NCBI GenBank assembly: GCA_964006375.1
Contig: OZ023266.1
Span: forward strand, 61,883,946 to 61,947,945
Source of the DNA: Tillus elongatus
Taxonomy: Eukaryota > Arthropoda > Insecta > Coleoptera > Cleridae
DNA length: 64,000 nt
Reading direction: 5' to 3'
The notes beneath the pieces were generated by a model. That model did not search any database. It was not told the origin of the DNA and was given only the letters and a program-made list of their open reading frames with translations. Position numbers and translations under genes: made by a program. Every line of letters starts with the position of its first letter. Within the stretch, counting starts at the first letter, position 1. Positions 47,356-60,837 of this stretch are shown in pieces.

Positions 47356-47878
47356 GAAAAAAAATATTTATTTATTTCAAATTTTTATTATGTAATACTT
47401 GGTAAAGGTACATTGTAAATACCAAAAATAAACCCAAAAAATGTATTCATAATAGGAGGCATATTATTAAATATTAAAAGACCCGCCTGGAATACCTATA
47501 CTATCAAAAAATCTATTGGTATTATACCCTTTAGAAAACGACGTATTCCAAAATAGAATATAACTCCAAAGAAGTTTAAGAGCACAAGTAATAAAATATT
47601 TAAAAAAAGTCCCAATCACGAAAAAATCGTCCACATTCTAATATCATTAATGTTGAAATGAATAGCAGCACCAGCTTTCCATGGAATATTTTACACAATT
47701 TAAGTTTTTTACTTGTTATGATTTGTATAGACCTTACAAAACTATTTTGCTTTGTATGAATTCTCCGAGTCAGGCTTTCTGTATTATACACCGTATCTTA
47801 TTTCCCCGATGTCTGTCGGTTTTCTATGTCATGTGCTTTGTGGATGAGTGACAATAATTGGTTCCTATTTCCTTGCAG
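47356..47878 (+). other. Probable intron upstream of the Epac-like exon
   Basis: No other feature. A polypyrimidine stretch and TTCCTTGCAG precede 47879. Confidence 0.55.
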
Positions 47879-48021
47879 GCCGTGTGACCGTAATGTGAAA
47901 GACGTGGAGTTGATATCTACTAGACTGCGTCGTGTCGATAATTTGTGCCGTCTCCCCAACTCCGTCATACAACAGCTGGCTCTGTGCGGATACTACGAAG
48001 ACTTGGAAAAGGGTGTAACAC
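47879..48021 (+). CDS. Internal exon of an Epac/Rapgef4-like Rap guanine-nucleotide exchange factor
   Basis: 143-bp exon bounded by acceptor TTTCCTTGCAG and donor GTAAGT. It begins with the last base of a codon and ends with the first base of the next. Translation: PCDRNVKDVELISTRLRR, then VDNLCRLPNSVIQQLALCGYYEDLEKGVT. In Epac proteins the N-terminal cyclic-nucleotide-binding region contains (R)P-(9-12 residues)-LK/RRV..-(LPxxxxxQ)-LCGYYENLEKGIT followed by LFRQGD, and the split codon C.. fits the Leu. Epac activates Rap GTPases on binding cAMP. The next exon was not found within the window. The open frame continues upstream of the acceptor only by chance. Codon use is GC-richer than the surroundings. 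This is the only likely host coding sequence here. Confidence 0.75.
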
Positions 48022-48327
48022 GTAAGTACCTGATATAATTTCTTAACGTTGCGTACCTTTAAACGGGTGAATCCCTAAGCTCTAATTATACGTTAAATGA
48101 GGGAGATTAGAAAATTTGTGGCTGCAGTAACAATTTGCAAGTTAAGTCATTAATGAAAACGAGCTTATGATTTAATTATCCAACTCAGATGAGTTAACGG
48201 ATTTTATGTTAATATAATTTAGTGTTTAAAATGTAACTTTTTATAGTTAAAGAAAATATTATAATAGATAAAAGAGATAAAAGGATCTGATCTAGAACCA
48301 TAAAAAAGTCTAAACGCAGCATGTGCT
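48022..48327 (+). other. Intron sequence with MITE border
   Basis: A degenerate border copy (AAACGCAGCATGTGCTTATG) at 48311-48331 is cut by the insertion that follows. Confidence 0.55.
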
Positions 48328-48339
48328 TATGCTAGAGAA

Positions 48340-49488
48340 CTCCAATGTGGGCACAGCGACGAAATACAAGAATAGGAGCAAAGTAAGTCCTGCCTGTCGT
48401 CGGAGGCGGCTATTGGGAGTCAAACACTGGTGAGGGAGTCTGGTCTAGAATATCTCTGGGGAGTGGTATACACCCGGATTTTGAGGCCTCTACTGTGGGC
48501 ATCGAAATAAACAATTGACCTCGCTTAACTTGGGAGCGGTATTCCAAATGATACCGCCTTGGGTTATGCGCTGGCAGGTACGGGGCCAAACGAACCCGAA
48601 GGAAGCTGGAATCTCTGGGGAGTAGTATACACCCGGTTTTAAGGTCACCACTGTGTTCTTCGAAACAACAAACGACCTCGCTTGGGTGACGCTCCGGAGC
48701 GGGACTCACTGGGATGTCGGATCGAGTCTAGCACTGGTGGGTGTCGCGTCTAGATGAACCCGGAGGAGAGCTGTGATCTGGTCTGAGGGGTGGAGTACAA
48801 CTGGAGATTAAGGGCTTCGCTGTGAGCTTCGAAACGGGCAAACTACCTCGCTTGGATGCTGATCGTGTGCTGAACGGCGTATGATACCTCCTCGAGACAA
48901 ACACTGACGCATGTCGGGTCAGGACTAACTCTCTGAGAGATGTCATCTCTCTCTGAGTCCCGAAATGGGCAAGCAACTCCACTCAGATCACAGTGGACCT
49001 TTTAAATCAACTTTCACCGTAAAAAATATCGTCTGCTGCGGAAAGCTCGATTTGTTGGGTGAAATTTAAGCAAACACTGGCGGGTATCGGGGTTAGACGA
49101 AACCGGAGGAGAGCTAAGATCTCTAAGGGTAGATTACACCTGGAGATTGAGGCCTCCTATGTGAGCTTCGAAACATGCAAACGAGCCCGCTTGCATGCTG
49201 CGCGAGAGCGGGAATACCATGACACCGCTTCGAATTAAACACTGACGGATGTCGGGTCCAGATGAACTCTAAGAGAAGTTATCTCTGTGAGCTTCCAAAC
49301 GGGCAAGCGGCTTCACTCAGACGGCAGTACACCTGCCAAATCAACACACCGTCAAAAATATTGACTTCCGCTGGAAGTTGGATTTGATGGGTGAAATTCA
49401 AGCAATTAGACGTGAGCCACAATAGACCTAAGGTCGCGGTGGATGGACTTGAATAGCCTACTCACCTTGAATCTAATCTAATATAATC
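48340..49488 (+). mobile_element. Unclassified 1.15-kb retro-insertion with internal tandem repeats
   Basis: Flanked by TATGCTAGAGAA (48328-48339) and TATGGTAGAGAA (49489-49500), a 12-bp target duplication inside a MITE copy. GC-richer than its surroundings. It ends CTTGAATCTAATCTAATATAATC, a short-repeat tail as in many LINEs and SINEs. From about 48440 to 49410 it has five or six diverged units of roughly 150-210 bp with landmarks ATCTCTGGGGAGT.GTATACACC, GAGCTTCGAAAC.GGCAAAC and AAACACTG.CGG.TGTCGGGT. No intact ORF. Confidence 0.75.
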
Positions 49489-49500
49489 TATGGTAGAGAA

Positions 49501-50278
49501 TTTTCATATAAATATTTCAAATCAGGAAAAATCTCCCAAAAATGGAACTTAAAAAAATGTATGAAGGTGTTTTGATGCAACATGGTACACATGTTGCTTT
49601 TATTAAGACTTTATGACATACCGCAATTGAATATGTTAGCTAAATAGAAAACTATTTTAATTTGATTAAAAAAAAATGAATCAGTACTGGTTATATACGG
49701 TTTGTCCATTTATCGATTTGTTGACTAAAGAAAGCCATTTTTTCAAATTTATTTTATTAAATACAAATTCTCATACATACCTAAACAGCTGCCAAACATC
49801 GCAGAAGCGTCTGCTTCAAATAAATTTGTAGAAAATATTTTCGTCAAATAAAAAACAATAACTGGTGAAACAGAAATTCAGGAATACAGATTGAGAGACT
49901 CTTTCTTTGGCTTGGCAACTGCTAGTTTTCTTCTTTCAACTGGTTTCGCCTTTTTCGACATCGTAAAAGCGAAACTGGTGGCATTCACTCACTTTCAGTG
50001 GATTTATAGAGGAAGTGAATCAATAGGTACTTTCAGGTAGTAGAACACAAATAAACTTATAAATAGAACAACTTATACAATATTTTTAGATTAACCCTTA
50101 TACTTGTAGTCCTGAAATATAACACTTGCTTAGTAATCATCGATACACAAATTACGGTGACTAAAAAAATAATTTCTTACAGGGCTTAATGTAAATCTCC
50201 ACAGCATACTAATCTATACTATACTATATCTCTAACAAGCCAGTAGCTGAATAATAAAATAAAATAATATGAAATACT
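49501..50278. other. Rest of the interrupted MITE, then nothing recognised
   Basis: 49493-49660 continues the MITE (TTTTCATATAAATATTTCAAATC ... GCAACATGGTACACATG). From 49660 to 50278 I see no supported feature. Confidence 0.5.
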
Positions 50279-51647
50279 ATGGTCACAATTAGTTTGTGCT
50301 GGGAGGGATCCTTAGGGATCACCCGTTCCATAAAAATCAACACGCGTACCAGCGGGGGAAATCGACGGAGACTGCGCTCCACGCTGCGACGAGGAGAGCA
50401 CATTAGTGGTGGGTGGGTCTTTGGTAGGGCAAGGACAGATACGGTCTGTGCCGCCCAACAAGACGGGATCGCCTAGGTCCCTAATAAGTTGATTGGCGAG
50501 CATGCTGGAGGACAGGAGAGTCTCTTTGACCTTGAGAGGCCGGAGGCTGGACGTTTGGGTGACGGGCGGCTGTCTTCAGGCCAACTGCCATTCGCCTCAT
50601 CTATGGTGTCTGGTCATGGGCGGCCACATGGAGCGGCTCTCTGAAAATGGCTTCTACGCTCAGGCGTACGCTGATGATGGACTGTTCTTAGTTACCGGAA
50701 AATTCCTCGGCGTCGTCTGTGAGTGCATGCAAGCTGCCTGTAGCATAATTGAAAGGTGGTGTGGTGAGCTGGGACTCTCCGTAAACCCAGCGAAGACGGA
50801 GATGTTCCTATTTACCAAGAGGAATATGGAGGGGTTCAGGGCGCCCGTGATGTTTAGAAAACCTTTAGCTTTAGTGCGGGAGGTCAAAAATCTGAGGGTG
50901 GTCCTGGACTCCAAACTATCATGGGGGTCGCAAATAGAACGAGTAGGGAGGAAGGGAGTAGCGATCCTCTGGCAGCTGCGTCGAGTGATAGGGGGGACTT
51001 AATCCTCGTTTCCTTCATTCGTTTTCCACTGCGATCGTCAGGCCGAGAATCCTCTACGGGGCGTTAGTCTGGTGGTGTGGTGTGAACTAAACTGCTACCA
51101 AGAAGCTAGCCAAACTCCAAAGGCTGGCAATCCTGGGTATCACAGGGCTATGAGGACGACACTCTCAGCCGCGCTAGAGGTCTTGTTGATGCTGCCACCG
51201 CTTCTCAACTGTATCAGAAGGGAGGCTATGGCGTCGCATCTCAAATGCGAGACTCTGGAAAATGGTGCAGAAAGGCAGCAATACTAGGACATGCAAGAGT
51301 CGCCAAGGAGGTGGACAAGAAAATTCCGATTTCCACCATCAAGGTACGGAATGCAAAGGACTATATTAGGTTGACTAGGCCATATACCCTCAGAATCCCC
51401 AGTAGCGATCAGTGGAGCGAAAATGAGGTTGCATTCCATCCCGCAAACCTGGTCTGCTTTACCAACGGATCTCGGCTGGAGGACCAATATTGAGAGTTAT
51501 GATCTGGGCGCATATACCACGGCATTTGAAACGGAGGTGTACGCTATCCTGTCTGTAGCCAATCGACAGGATGTGACGATGAGCCCCGAGAAATGTGTAT
51601 ACAAGCAGTCCCTTGAAATCACAAACACGAATCCGTTAAATATTTAG
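50279..51647 (+). pseudogene. LINE ORF2 relic: reverse transcriptase to start of RNase H
   Basis: Frame 50493-51002 carries the RT: SENGFYAQAYADDGLFLV (catalytic YADD intact), ERWCGELGLSVNPAKTEMFLF and RVVLDSKLSWGSQIE. The GCPQGG box is altered (GGCLQAN). After the break at 51001 the sequence continues in shifting frames (RPRILYGALVWW near 51040) to 51245-51493 (KEVDKKIPISTIKVRNAKDYIR) and ends with CFTNGSRLEDQ, the start of RNase H with its first Asp changed to Asn. The C-terminus is lost after about 51600. Same family as the relic at 39180-40230. Confidence 0.82.
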
Positions 51648-51654
51648 CACTACA

Positions 51655-52124
51655 CTACGACCGTACCTTGACTTCGAGGCATCAATTAAGAACAAAAGGG
51701 AGCAAGCTCATCGACGTTTACAAATGCAGTATTCCATTATAAAAAGGAAATCACCATTGAAGATTGAATATGGAACCATTATCTACAAAACCATCCTTGC
51801 ACCAGTCCTCATGTACGGCTGTGCAATTTGTGGAAGATAATCACATTCTCGGAAATAAATGTGGCACAAACTTTTCAGAACAAAGCGTTACGACTTATAA
51901 CCGATACACCGTGGTTTATTAGAAACACGCAAATACATCCTGAACTAAACATACAAGTGATCAATGACTTCATAAAAAACAGTTCAATCAACTTCCTTAC
52001 AACATAACAGAATGTTCCGAAGCAGAACATCACGAACTAGGTTCACGGCTGCAAGAGAAAAGATCCAAGAAAAAGACTTACAAGATATTTTTGACAGGAT
52101 ATGATCAGCTGCAAATTTATCTAT
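51655..52124 (+). pseudogene. Jockey-type LINE ORF2 C-terminal relic
   Basis: + strand readings include LKIEYGTIIYKTILAPVLMYGCAICG, typical of the region after the RT in Jockey-clade ORF2 (LY..ILRP...YG...WG), then FRTKRYDL, HRGLLETRKYI and INDFIKN with frame changes and stops. It ends at the target site of the LINE that follows. Confidence 0.7.
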
Positions 52125-52259
52125 GCATGCATGTGAATGTTTTTATTATTATTATTATTTATTTAAAACTATACATTTTTTAATAATTTACAATATCCTG
52201 CAGAGGTTTTCATGTACATATAAGTACAATTACTTTTCTTACTAACTAGAATCACAGTC

Positions 52260-52262
<3 letters not shown>

Positions 52263-52345
<83 letters not shown>
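52263..52345. repeat. (TA)n array
   Basis: About 42 TA units inside the 3' part of the Tx1/L1-type LINE insertion. Confidence 0.97.
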
Positions 52346-52348
<3 letters not shown>

Positions 52349-52716
52349 CATTAATTATATAAGAATTATACATTTTTATGTACACACTTTATACAAATGT
52401 TCGCACAATTTTCTTTAGTTTTTATTTAATCCATAACGAAAACTGAAGAGTATCTTGATGAAGAAAGCATAGAATACCATTAACACACCATTTACTTTCG
52501 AAATTGGCTAGATTATGTTTTTCCATGTATCATGCATATTCGGTTAAAATTCTTGCTTTGATTCTTGCTACAAAAACCATTTTATATGACGGTAGGCTGC
52601 TTTGTTGTTTTAGGTAGTTTAACAAGAGTCTATATATGGTACTGATAGTGAGATTTAACAAGAAGTTGGCAAGTACAGTTTCTCTACAGCTTATATGAAA
52701 ACCACAAATAATGTCT

Positions 52717-54810
52717 TTAACGTTGCCTATTCAAGAGTCTGCATAGCATAAGCTCCAGCAGGCTCCATATTTCTTGTACCTTAATACAATCTACGATCAT
52801 GTGCCATGGCGTCCCTTTTATTGCAGTGCAAAACGGACAGTTGTCTGATGGTAAAAAACATGCTCTTTTTAGGAAAATAGGATCTGGGAGGCGGTTTTTA
52901 CAAAATCTCCATCTTACATCTGCTATGAAGCCTGGGGTGAGTGAATTAAAACATGAATTCCAATTGATTTCTTCATCAATCCAGGCTCTTGGAAGTGCAT
53001 TACGAAGGTTAAGTTTCAGGTTGTTCATAGTCAGTACTGTTTGAAATCTTCTCCTGGTATGTTTGTTGAGCTGTGTCTCAGTTTGGTCATCTTCAGATAA
53101 TTTAATTGTTTTGGAGTGTGTGAGATTTGTGTTGTCTTTCGTCGGTAAAGGAAAGTGTTCTTTTATAAGACGATATTTTTCCATCATATTTTCCTGTATA
53201 ATAAGTAAACTACTTAAAAGAAATTTGATGTGTATAGCTTCTACTGACATCCATCGGCCGTTTTGGATAAGATCTCCCATTAGTTTAGCTCCCAACTGTA
53301 CCCATCTAGCGATAAAAATAGGAGGTTTAATGCCTACATCGTTTAGTTTTGACATCACTAATGGTATATTTTTGATATCTTCTATGGAATTTCCATAGTT
53401 CGTAATTTTCAAAACGTTAAATTCACAAGCTTCAACCAGCGACTGTACAAATGGACTTGTTGCTCTGGAATATTGTCTCATGTTGTTTACAAACAAATAT
53501 TGCCATGATAATCCAAGGGTATTGCTTGATTCTATTAGATGGTTCAAAATGTTTGACCACATGGGTTTATTTTCTGTTTCGATCAATCGATTAAGCAACC
53601 AGCATCGGAACATTCTCACTTTTGAAGGTATATGTACCCAAGCTAGCCCACTATTTTTTATCGGAACACATAGATCCTTTTTTGAAACCCAATGTTTTCC
53701 GTTCCATATAAAGTCAGTTACCATGTTTTGGAAACTATCTAGCTGTTTACTCGTGAACGGGATAATCTGCAATGTATGCCCCAGAATAGGTGCTACATAC
53801 TGATTAATTACTTCTTTTCGTCCAATTATAGACAGTGTATTTTTTATAGCGAGCACTTTTGTAAGAGTTTTTGCGTCACAAGTTTGTAATTATAATCAAC
53901 GTCTTGCTTTAAATCGTGTGACAAGGTGATGCCAAGAACTCTGATCCTATTAGTTGACCAGTAAAATCCCAGTGGTCTGTCAATTCTCCCCTTCCAAGAG
54001 CCTGTCCAATATCCCCGTGATTTCCCCTTGTTAAGGGTTGCGCCTGACTGATTTGAATATATATTAAATATTTTGTTAAAGCGGAGGAAATCACCTTCAT
54101 TAGAAATAAAAATAGAGACGTCATCAGCATAAGCGGTGGTGGTAAGATTTCTATAAAAAGATGGAATTCGTAGGCCACTTAGGTTATTTCTGCATAATGC
54201 TAGAAATGGTTCCATTGATATTATGTACAGTAATCCTGACAGAGGACATCCCTGGCGAATACCTTTAGAAAATTTGAATTCGCGTGTTAATATGTTACCT
54301 ATTCTTACATGGCTGATACTGCCAGTGTATAGGATTTTAATAAGGTTGGTAAAAGTTTATCCAAAGTTCATTAAGCTAAGAATATGGAATAGGTACTGAT
54401 GATTAACCTGGTCAAAAGCGGACTTCTGGTCAAGATTAAGCAGTGCTAAGGGCAACTGATCATTAGCGTAGTGAAGAATATCTCTGTACAGATGCAGTGA
54501 GTCGTAGATTGTTCTCTTAGGAACTCCGTAGTTTTGGTCATCTCCAATCACGAAAGCTATAACAGAAGATAGTCTTGTTGATAAAACTTTTGCAATAACT
54601 TTGTAATCCGTTGTTATGACGGAGATTGACCTACAGTTTTCCAATTCAAATGGATAATTTTTCTTGTACATTAGTGAGATAACTGCCTTTCTTGCAGATT
54701 TGGGTAGTTCATTTCGTTGGTGTATTTCATGTATTAGCTTGGAGAAGCATTTTTTAATCAAATGCCAAAATTTGAGGTAAAATTCCGGTGTTATTTCATC
54801 TATACCTGGG
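52717..54810 (-). pseudogene. Tx1/L1-type ORF2: reverse transcriptase and C-terminal region, with frame breaks
   Basis: Three frames in order on the - strand. 54357 to about 54810: GIDEITPEFYLKFW, CRSISVITTDYKVIAKVLSTRL, GVPKRTIYDSLHLYRDI and LNLDQKSAFDQVNH (first Asp). 53844-54215, preceded by an ORF-less bridge reading GIRQGCPLSGLLY: TTAYADDVSIFI (YADD intact). 52717-53856: long C-terminal domain with FIWNGKHWVSKKDLCVPI and a tail NCPFCTAIKGTPWHMIVDC (Cys/His). Breaks near 54356, 54215 and 53850 are frameshifts. The endonuclease domain is lost by 5' truncation. The N-terminal ~47 residues of the frame beyond 54810 are flank, not element. Confidence 0.85.
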
Positions 54811-54826
54811 GCATGCATGTGAATGT

Positions 54827-55018
54827 GTGTGAGTGTCTGTATGTGCGTGCGCGTGCGTGTGTGTGTGCGTTTGTATAAATTTGTGTATAGGTGTATGTGT
54901 ACATATGAGTGAAAACCTTTTAAACAATGTTGCGAGTTAATCAAAAAAATTGTTTTGACTTTATCTAAGTAACAATAGTATAGCTTACTTTTATTTTTAT
55001 TGCTCGTTACCCTAGGCC
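54827..55018. other. GT-rich target flank
   Basis: GTGTGAGTGTCTGTATGTGCG-type stretch to about 54900, the continuation of the target interrupted by the LINE, then AT-rich DNA. Confidence 0.7.
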
Positions 55019-55860
55019 ATGCCAGCTAAGCCATACTTCATAGTTCCATTTGACGTGGTCAAAAGTGGCAGTCAAGAATGGGACAGAGACAGTGGAAGGC
55101 TGATAACTAACTCATCTGTATGGTATACAGACGTGTCCAAACAAACGGAGGGAGCGGGACTGGGAATAAAAGGACTTAACTTTAGACTCGCTAAGTCCCT
55201 AGGAAAAACTTCCATCATCTTCCAAGCAGAAATGCTCGCTGTAAATATCTTGCACATACTCAGAAATATGGAGATCTACATCATCTCAGGGAGTCAGGCA
55301 GTATTAAAGACTGTAAAATCTTTCAAAACAGAGTCCGAACTGACCTGGCACTGAAAAAAGCCTAGAACCAACTGGCTCCGAATAACAAAGTAACTTTATT
55401 GTGGGTAACAGGGCTCCAAGGCATTGCGGGAAATAAGAAACCATATATCCTTGTAAAAAGGCAGCAACAACGCTATTCTTTGGCCCTGTTGGGGACTAAC
55501 AAAAAGCATAGTCGAAATGAACATGATAATTGGTAGAGGAACCAAATGCTTCCATACTGGAAGAATACGGCCAGGCTTCAGGCAGGCAAAACGGCTCGTC
55601 ATTATACCAACACAGACGTCTGAACTCTTTTTTGAAATAAACAGGAACGACTTAAGAATAGTCATATGACTTTTCATAGGGTACTCCTCAGTAAGGTATC
55701 ACCTTATGAAGTTGGGTAAGGTGGACAGTAAAAACTGCAGTTACTGCACTGAAGCAGCAGAAACAACAGGGCATTTGCTATGCGACGGCATGGCTCAGTT
55801 CTGCAAATGGCTCAAATATCTTGGAGGGGTGACTTTAACGCACCATTAAATGTGTAAAAT
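55019..55860 (+). pseudogene. LINE RNase H relic
   Basis: Frame 55019-55354 reads VWYTDVSKQTEGAGLGI (first Asp kept), FQAEMLAV (Glu kept) and ISGSQAVL, where the Asp of TDSQA is replaced by Gly. After a shift, VTLLWVTGLQGIAGN matches the HSG..GNE region with His lost. C-terminal readings (CHEGVL-type, about 55740-55800) suggest the zinc tail. No active enzyme. Confidence 0.75.
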
Positions 55861-55914
55861 AGCTTCCAAAAAGATACAAGACTATATGAAAAGAGTACAA
55901 ATTTTGGGCAAATA

Positions 55915-56255
55915 TTAAAAAAGTCTGGACGCAGCAGGTGAGTTCTGGAAGTGAATTTTTATAAAAATGTTTTTAATAGCAAATATTTCACTCTAATGCA
56001 AGCAGGCATCAGTTACCGGTATAGCCTACCGGTATAGCCTATCTAGTAGAAACAATGTACCATATTTTATCAAAATTACTTATTATTTGAAAATCTACAA
56101 CAATTTTACGAAAATAAGCATATAATGTTTTCGAGAAAACTGGTTTCCTAGCCAATGAACCTTATGTTAATAGCAAATTGAGTTATTGAAATTTGAAGCA
56201 TTTAAACCTTATTTAATTTTAAATTTGCTACTGAAACGCACTTACTGCGTCTCGA

Positions 56256-56260
<5 letters not shown>
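55915..56260. mobile_element. MITE, CGCAGCAAGTGCG family
   Basis: GTCTGGACGCAGCAGGTGAG (55924) and mirrored GCACTTACTGCGTCTCG (ending 56255) bound a ~330-bp unit. Internally it has a duplicated TACCGGTATAGCCTA and the family sequence TTTCGAGAAAACTGG. Confidence 0.8.
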
Positions 56261-58459
<2,199 letters not shown>

Positions 58460-59345
58460 CTTCTTCTGCTTAAGACGCCGTCTCCCTACGAAGGTTGGCG
58501 ATCCAACTGGCTATAATGGTGCGTGATACCGCACCTCTGAAAATCTCCACAGATTTCCGTCCGAACCATCGACGCAAATCTTTCAGCCATGAGTTCTGCC
58601 GTCTGCCCACAGATCGTTTGCCCTCGATCTTTCCTTCGATGAGGAGTCGGAGGAGCTCGTACCACTCCCCCCTCATAATGTGCCCGATGTATTTGAGCTT
58701 TTGTTCTTTGATGGTTGTCAGCAGTTCTTTGCCTTTACCTATTCTCCTTAACACTTCCTCGTTAGTTATCCTGTCTACCCAGGATATACGCAGTATACGG
58801 CGATACAGGTATATCTCAAAGGCGTCAATGCGGCTCTCCATTGATTTGCAGAATGTCCAGCTCTTGGAGCCATAGAGTAGCACTGGGAATATATAACAGC
58901 GCAATATACGTATGCGAAGCTGTAGGTTTAGTTCTCTACTGGCGAAGAGTTTCTTCATGGAGATGAATGTCCTTCTGGCCTGTTCTATCCTTGATCTGAT
59001 TTCCATTTTAGGGTCACTGTTCTCGTTGACGAGGGCTCCAAGGTATTTAACGGACGGCACCTGTTCCACAACCTGGTTGTTAATTTAAAGGATCGCTCAT
59101 CTTGGTGCCCTGGAGAACACAGCCACCTTGGTCTTGGCTACCTTTATGTGTAAACCATACCGTGTGCTATGCTCAACGATGAGGTCCATCATATTCTTGA
59201 GATGCGGTAGGCTGTCGGCGACCACGACCATATCGTCGGCGAATCGTATATTATTAATAAGGGTGCCGTTGATTTTAACGCCCTCTTTCACATTCTCCAG
59301 TGCCTCCACATTACTTCCACATAGTTAATACGTGTTGAAGTATGG
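58460..59345 (-). pseudogene. RTE-type LINE ORF2 fragment (RT end to C-terminus)
   Basis: Frame 59097-59309 has NNIRFADDMVVVADS (FADD, the RT catalytic pair) and HIKVAKTKVAVFSR. Frame 58470-59069 (199 aa, open) follows with VKYLGALVNENSDPKMEIRSRI, RILRCYIFPVLLYGSKSWTF, RRILRISWVDRITNEEVLRRI, KLKYIGHIMRG and GKRSVGRRQNSWLKDLRRW, a layout and wording typical of RTE-clade ORF2 ends. The two frames are separated by one small break near 59085. The upstream part is lost at about 59345. The 3' end is near 58460. Confidence 0.85.
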
Positions 59346-59440
59346 CATCGGTGACAAAAAATTGAATTTTTTTCACGCTTGAACGTCGTAAAATCTGTCA
59401 AAATATATAGAAAACATGATTTGGGAAGGAAATTCTTTTT

Positions 59441-59660
59441 GTCTGTCGGTCTGTATGTCTGTCTGTTTGTAGCTACGATAACTTGAGAACGAATTGAGGT
59501 ATCGTCTTCAAATTTGGTATACAGTCAGCACCCGACAAACGAATGGTTCGGGTTGTTTTTGGGTCGAATTTCTCCAGGGGGTAGGGGATGAATAAGGGGT
59601 GATTTGGTGGAAACTGACATTTTTTCGTTAAAACTAGAGTAATATAACGTGTTAGGGCGT
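59441..59660 (+). repeat. Interspersed repeat, copy 1
   Basis: GTCTGTCTGTTTGTAG.TACGATAACTT, CTTCAAATTTGGTAT and AGGGGGTAGGGGATGAATAAGGGG. Copy 2 is at 60838-61072. No coding potential. Confidence 0.85.
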
Positions 59661-59912
59661 TTTTGTTAGAAACCTTTAAATTTCATTAAGCATCTGGTAT
59701 CCTGTGCTGAAACAAAATTAGAGGTTAAATGTGTGGGGCCGGAATATTAATGTCAGAAATTTCTAAAATGCTAAAAGGGGGCAAAAATCTCAACACACGT
59801 TGAAAACTTGATGGGAGAGAAAGAGCTTGTTTTCTTTCCCCAATGTTTTGCTGGTGGATTGATCCCACCCTAGCTTAGTCGGCTTTGATGATTAGCGTTT
59901 GAAGAAGATGTT

Positions 59913-60085
59913 TGACGCCCTCGTGGCGCAGGTTGCTAGGTGCCAGCCTGCTAAGCGAGAGGTCCCGGGTTCGATTCCTGGGCGAGCCAAGTTGACTTTG
60001 TCTGGAAAAATTTGTAAAAATATTGAATGATGGGAAATGAATGTGCTAATGGCCTGAGATGCCGCAGCCAATAATATTAAAAAAA
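59913..60085 (+). mobile_element. tRNA-derived SINE with 11-bp target duplication
   Basis: Flanked by AAGAAGATGTT (59902-59912 and 60086-60096). The head GCCCTCGTGGCGCAGGTTGC has an A-box and GGGTTCGATTCCTGG a B-box, so it derives from a tRNA (possibly Ser-type). A ~100-bp body and an A-rich end (TATTAAAAAAAAAG) follow. RNA polymerase III would drive it. Confidence 0.9.
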
Positions 60086-60096
60086 AAGAAGATGTT

Positions 60097-60837
60097 GAAG
60101 GGGTGGACTGTATTTTTAACTCCAGGTGCACTGGATTCCAGGAGATTTCAATGATACATTTTTTATATTTATATATGTTGTATTGTCGCTATGTACACTT
60201 TTGAACTTAACACTTATCTACAATTTGCGGTTTTACACTTGATTTGATGGGTTACTCAGGAGATTTCGCAATCTTATTAGCTATCTGTGTATTGAATTTA
60301 TTTAAGTGCGCGTATGATGGGGGTTGATTACGTATACTTCCTAATTTAGAAGAAAACACAGAATTTTTACGGTATCACTCTACGAAGGAAAGTTGAGTCG
60401 GAAGATTGGAACCTGCACTGAACTGGTTTAACCAACTAACTTTTCTAAAGGCCTGGTTTTATAGTGCTTTCAGGTAGCGCTGGTTGACATAATGTCAGTA
60501 TTGCAGGTTGACCAACCGGTTAAAAGTATTATTCAGTAGTAAGGAATCCCAATGAGTACATTTTAAGAACACATCAAATACAGATAAAGCTATGAAACTT
60601 ACAGGAAGGGACCCAACAGGAAATATGTAATCTTTGTATGGCATTATTCAGGCGTAAACAGATTGCAAATATTTATCCAGAGACCAGAGGATAAAGATTA
60701 CCAGCAAATTGAAAGGGATTGTGAAATCCAAAGATAACTAATTCCAGGTAGGAAAGTAAATGATAGTGCAACAGAATGCAGGTAAAAGAGATAGATGCGT
60801 ACCAATTGTGTTTCTCGAACACTTGATTCTGGAACGA
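60097..60837. other. No feature recognised
   Basis: AT-rich. A - strand frame at 60673-60960 has no motif. Confidence 0.45.

Larger units (their letters stand above)
52141..54810 (-). mobile_element. Tx1/L1-group LINE, 5'-truncated, with 16-bp target duplication
   Basis: GCATGCATGTGAATGT occurs at 52125-52140 and 54811-54826. The - strand 3' end is at 52141, next to a (TTA)/A-type tail (52143-52170), and contains a (TA)n at 52263-52345. The 5' truncation is at 54810. Confidence 0.88.

Noticed and set aside
52717..53856. Independent 379-aa host gene
   Set aside because: It is the C-terminal part of the Tx1/L1-type LINE ORF2, continuous in order with the RT frames upstream.
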